From Rickettsiales bacterium (GTDB taxonomy: Bacteria; Pseudomonadota; Alphaproteobacteria; Rickettsiales; UBA1997), in assembly GCA_947441695.1 (NCBI GenBank), contig CANEUK010000054.1, positions 1-8,623 of the forward strand: a DNA stretch of 8,623 nt. The letters run 5' to 3'. The first letter of the stretch is position 1. Each line of letters begins with the position of its first letter. A model generated the notes under the pieces. The model did not search any database. It saw only the letters and a list, made by a program, of their open reading frames with translations, and was not told the DNA's origin. Below are positions 6,389-8,623 of this stretch, in pieces. The translations under genes and the position numbers were made by a program.

Positions 6389-7339
6389 ATGCCTCTAATA
6401 TTTCATGAACTTGGTCATAATATAGCGGGAAAGGAAGCTGGATCTTCGATAGATGTTTTTTTAAAAGAAGGTCCTTTTTCAAAACAAAATTTGCGAAAAA
6501 TGGGAAAATTGCCACCACTGGAAGAAAAAAATAATCCATATTTTAGAGCTTTAAAAAATAGAGATAGTTGGATTTTAGATAGAGAGAGAGTTTTGAAAGA
6601 CAACCCAAAACTATTAAAAGTTTCGCTTGATGAAGAAGCAAAAAATAGTAGGTTTTTAGCAGGTGCAGCTCTTTTTTACGAACCAAATTCTCCAGCAAAT
6701 AGAGAAGAAAATATTTTTTTTGGATATAGCACTTTACCGCACAAAAGCAAAGACTGGATTGCTATAGAAGTAGAAAAATCAGTGCATTTACATGATTCAA
6801 GTTGTAGAGATAGACAGGATATTAAAAGTTGGTTTAGCACATCTGTTTCGATAGATGAATATGATAAATCTGTTATTCAAAATGGATCGCTTCCTAGGCT
6901 TTGGAAAGGTAGGTACAATGAATATTTGATTCGAGACTTTTTGCCTCCAGAAAAAATTGTTGCTTATGCCAAAGTAGAAAAAGAATTGCCAATTGAAGGT
7001 TTGGAGATAACGAACGAACAATTAAGTCAAATTCAAAATTTCATCGGCGATAATTTGAGTTTTGCAACTCAATTTGAAAACCTAACAGACAACGCTTTGC
7101 TTTATCAGAATAAAGAAAATCTTCAGATTCGAGTTTCTTTTAACAAAGATAAAATTTTTAGTGATAATAATGGTGAAAAAGTTCAAAAGTTTTTTAATCA
7201 ATTTACTTCTCTTGATCAGCTTTTAGAGGCATCTAATCAAAACCGCAAAGAAGAATATGAAATAAAACCAAGCTCTTCCCCAAATCAAGTTTCTGCGAGC
7301 GAGCCTTTAGTTTTAAATTCTTTGAAACAAATATCTTAA
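6389..7339 (+). CDS. Cargo gene of the insertion: unrecognised 316-residue protein, possible toxin/effector-like
   Basis: I do not recognise this protein. It begins almost at once with FHELGHNIAGKEAG: an HExxH zinc-protease signature at residues 6-10, unusually close to the N-terminus. If real, either the protein is truncated at the insertion edge or the match is chance, because no upstream domain is present and an in-frame TAA lies five codons before the ATG. Residues about 85-200 are richer in aromatic and charged residues; RLWKGRYNEYLIRDFLPPEKIV (around 170-191) resembles the final catalytic Glu plus PPExI motif of DarT-like and other ADP-ribosyltransferase folds. Residues 205-275 look helical and the last 40 are polar and probably disordered. 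No signal peptide or membrane segment. Arginine codons are mostly AGA/AGG, unlike the neighbours. No ribosome binding site is visible, only a T-run. Confidence 0.75.
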   Translation: MPLIFHELGHNIAGKEAGSSIDVFLKEGPFSKQNLRKMGKLPPLEEKNNPYFRALKNRDSWILDRERVLKDNPKLLKVSLDEEAKNSRFLAGAALFYEPNSPANREENIFFGYSTLPHKSKDWIAIEVEKSVHLHDSSCRDRQDIKSWFSTSVSIDEYDKSVIQNGSLPRLWKGRYNEYLIRDFLPPEKIVAYAKVEKELPIEGLEITNEQLSQIQNFIGDNLSFATQFENLTDNALLYQNKENLQIRVSFNKDKIFSDNNGEKVQKFFNQFTSLDQLLEASNQNRKEEYEIKPSSSPNQVSASEPLVLNSLKQIS

Positions 7340-7446
7340 AAAAATAACTTCCAAGCTTCTCAAGTAACTTTAAAATCTTGAGCTTTACTCAAATCTCTCT
7401 TGCCGAATCTTATATTGTGCCAAAAGGGATTTTTTTAACTTTGATG

Positions 7447-7514
7447 GATTTTTGTTTGAAAAATTTTTGTGGCAAAAATAAAAATCTGGCGATTTCGTGG
7501 CGCGCTGCCTTTTT
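7447..7514 (+). repeat. 68-base direct repeat, right copy (attR-like)
   Basis: Perfect copy of 6297-6364, exactly 1150 bases downstream. Immediately upstream the match continues only loosely (AACTTT, then one extra base), and downstream the two copies differ but keep the same reading frame and stop position. Confidence 0.97.
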
Positions 7515-7530
7515 CATTTTAAAAAAATAA
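7447..7530 (+). pseudogene. Displaced original 3' end of bioC
   Basis: In the frame matching bioC this stretch reads DFCLKNFCGKNKN, LAISWRAAFF, then ILKK and TAA at 7528-7530, against TSIK and TAA in the working gene. The frame stays open back to 7348, but the residues upstream of the repeat do not resemble the methyltransferase, so it is an orphan end rather than a second gene. Joining 6364 to 7515 restores an intact bioC ending ILKK, whose stop would sit 10 bases before the next start codon. A gene or regulatory element of its own is not supported. Confidence 0.7.
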
Positions 7531-7540
7531 TTCAAAATCG

Positions 7541-7996
7541 ATGTTTGGTTTTATCCTTAAAAAATTTCGCAAAAAAGACGATCAACCAAAGCAAATTGGT
7601 GAAAAGCTTGCTGTAAAATTGCGAAAAAATTCAGAAAAATTATCAAAATTTTTAGAAGAAAAATTTAGTGCCGCGCAAAACGAGTTTTTTACCATAAAAG
7701 ATAAGTGCGGCAACCTTGAAGAAACTAATTACAAGCTGGGTTTAAAGCATTTAGAAAAAGGAAATTTATCGGAAGCAATTTTTCGTTTTCGCATTACTAA
7801 AAAACTTTGGCCACAATGCTTTGATGCCTACTATCACTTGGCTTATTCGTTAACTTTAAAACAAAAATACCACGAAGCTAAAGAAGTTTTGCAAGAGTTA
7901 TTGGTAAAAAATTCTTCTTACGACATTAAAGCCAAAGAGCTTTTAGGGCTCTTAAGCAAAGAAAAATCTGACGAAAACCAGCAAAAAATTACCTAA
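7541..7996 (+). CDS. Small tetratricopeptide-repeat (TPR) protein
   Basis: A 151-residue protein without a signal peptide, so probably cytoplasmic. Residues 1-55 are Lys-rich and helical. Two TPR units follow: about 60-93 (ETNYKLGLKHLEKGNLSEAIFRFRITKKLWP) and 94-127 (DAYYHLAYSLTLKQKYHEAKEVLQELLVKNS), with a partial third helix ending LLGLL. Key TPR positions (G/A at 8, Y/F at 11, A at 20, P at 32) are recognisable in unit one. TPRs bind protein partners; the partner here is unknown. The gene lies 28 bases before mlaA and, before the insertion, would have lain 10 bases after bioC, suggesting it belonged to the same operon. The ATG at 7541 has no clear ribosome binding site. Confidence 0.85.
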   Translation: MFGFILKKFRKKDDQPKQIGEKLAVKLRKNSEKLSKFLEEKFSAAQNEFFTIKDKCGNLEETNYKLGLKHLEKGNLSEAIFRFRITKKLWPQCFDAYYHLAYSLTLKQKYHEAKEVLQELLVKNSSYDIKAKELLGLLSKEKSDENQQKIT

Positions 7997-8024
7997 AATC
8001 CTTTTAAAAATTCGATAAAACTTA

Positions 8025-8623
8025 ATGCAAGTTGTTAAAAAAGTTCTTTTTGTGGCAATCGCTATGATTTTTCTTGTGCCAAGTTTGAGTTTGGCAAAAG
8101 AAGAAAACTATAAAGATGAGTTTGAAGATTATGAAAACGAAAATTTATCTGAAATTTACGATCCTTTAGAAAAAATTAATCGCAAAATTTTTACTTTTAA
8201 CGACTATTTAGACCTTTATTTGATCGAGCATTTGGCAAATTTTTATCGCCAAAATGTTCCCAAGCCTGCGCGAAGTTCTGTTAGAAATTTTCTAACCAAT
8301 TTATCCGCACCAATTTCATCGGCCAATTCTTTTTTGCAGGGAAAAGTTGATAATGGATTTTCAACCTTTTCTAGTTTTTTAATAAACTCTACAATCGGCG
8401 TTGGCGGGCTTTTCGACGTTGCCAGTCAAAAAGGCATTCGATATAAAAGCGAAGATTTTGGTCAAACTCTTGGTAATTATGGAGTTGGTTCTGGTGCTTA
8501 TTTGGTTATTCCAATATTTGGGCCAAACTCAACTCGCGACTTTGGTGGATTTTTAGTTGATAAATCAGTTAGCCCGATTGACTTCAACCTACTTAAAATT
8601 GGTGGCAGCGAAAATTTATTCGA
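8025..8623 (+). CDS. mlaA: MlaA (VacJ) outer-membrane lipid-asymmetry protein (3' part cut off by window end)
   Basis: The first 199 residues are present. MlaA removes misplaced phospholipids from the outer leaflet and hands them to MlaC for return to the inner membrane. Family motifs in order: YDPLEKINRKIFTFN (45-59), VPKPARSSVRNFLTNLSAP (78-96), NSFLQG (101-106), INSTIGVGGLFDVA (120-133), EDFGQTLGNYGVGSGAYLVIPIFGP (143-167) and STRDFGG (169-175). Residues 1-24 are a signal peptide ending LSLA. There is no lipobox cysteine, so this looks like a soluble, signal-peptidase-I-processed export rather than a lipoprotein as in E. coli. An acidic stretch (KDEFEDYENEN) separates the signal from the domain. 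It follows the TPR gene by 28 bases in the same direction. Confidence 0.95.
   Translation, partial: MQVVKKVLFVAIAMIFLVPSLSLAKEENYKDEFEDYENENLSEIYDPLEKINRKIFTFNDYLDLYLIEHLANFYRQNVPKPARSSVRNFLTNLSAPISSANSFLQGKVDNGFSTFSSFLINSTIGVGGLFDVASQKGIRYKSEDFGQTLGNYGVGSGAYLVIPIFGPNSTRDFGGFLVDKSVSPIDFNLLKIGGSENLF

Larger units (their letters stand above)
6365..7514 (+). mobile_element. 1150-base insertion between direct repeats at the 3' end of bioC
   Basis: The segment starts right after the left 68-base repeat and ends with the right one. It replaces the bioC end with an alternative one of equal length and the same stop position, adds one 316-codon gene, and is followed by the displaced original end. This is the layout of site-specific integration into a gene's 3' end, known for integrative elements in tRNA genes and some protein genes. 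Arginine codons in the cargo gene are 10 of 14 AGA/AGG, against 0 of 12 checked in ctpA, 0 of 4 in the TPR gene and 1 of 4 in tyrA, supporting outside origin. No recombinase and no terminal inverted repeats are visible, so mobilisation in trans, or a one-off recombination with a related locus, are both possible. Bases 7340-7446 hold no gene. Confidence 0.6.

Noticed and set aside
7353..7385. Hairpin CTCAAG / CTTGAG after the cassette gene as a terminator
   Set aside because: Only 6 pairs around a 12-base loop and no T-run after it; at this base composition it is not convincing.
6365..7514. A classical insertion sequence
   Set aside because: No transposase, no terminal inverted repeats, and the flanking repeat is 68 bases, far longer than a target-site duplication.
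7348..7530. 61-codon open frame ending in the displaced bioC end as a separate gene
   Set aside because: Its upstream half resembles nothing, and the downstream half is explained by the repeat and the original bioC C-terminus.

Overview
The window looks like a stretch of AT-rich alphaproteobacterial chromosome, most likely from a Rickettsiales-type or similarly host-associated lineage. The grounds are strong A/T bias with Lys/Asn/Phe/Ile-rich proteins, few recognisable Shine-Dalgarno sites, tight ATGA overlaps, an alphaproteobacterial-style IspG and a set of cell-envelope genes (SurA, CtpA, MlaA). Presence of tyrA and a BioC-type gene suggests somewhat more biosynthesis than the most reduced Rickettsia. 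The lineage is an inference, since there is no rRNA gene here.

Left part (1-2093, minus strand): surA (cut by the window start) and ctpA form a coupled envelope-quality-control pair, ctpA first, with a 4-base ATGA overlap. Between ctpA and the next gene (2094-2812) lies about 720 bases with no convincing gene. It contains an operator-like inverted repeat at the ctpA promoter and, at 2483-2794, two very large palindromes side by side. Their cores are homologous (about 78% over 87 bases by my hand alignment), yet their outer arms are unrelated in sequence while each is self-complementary. Next come two small minus-strand genes: a 132-residue protein I do not recognise (2813-3211) and a small Cys-rich lipoprotein (3216-3401).

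Middle part (3500-6380, plus strand): tyrA, ispG and a bioC-like methyltransferase gene overlap stop-to-start by ATGA and read as one operon. TyrA appears to carry a degenerate GFRD/DPxxW segment plus a second GFKD-like segment about 90 residues later.

Right part: the end of bioC is the most interesting place. A perfect 68-base direct repeat (6297-6364 and 7447-7514, offset exactly 1150) flanks a 1150-base segment holding one unrecognised 316-codon gene (6389-7339) with foreign-looking arginine codon use. The left copy completes bioC with one C-terminus (...TSIK); the right copy is followed in frame by a different one of the same length (...ILKK) and then by the next gene. This is the layout expected of a small element inserted at the 3' end of a gene that supplies a replacement end. 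Removing it would recreate bioC followed 10 bases later by a TPR gene (7541-7996) and then mlaA (8025 onward, cut by the window end), probably the ancestral operon order. The element carries no recombinase of its own.

Functionally, surA, ctpA and mlaA serve the outer membrane and periplasm, while tyrA, ispG and bioC serve tyrosine, isoprenoid (MEP) and biotin or related methyl-transfer chemistry. The inserted gene has an HExxH motif at its very start and a stretch resembling the last catalytic motif of ADP-ribosyltransferase-like toxins; both readings are tentative.
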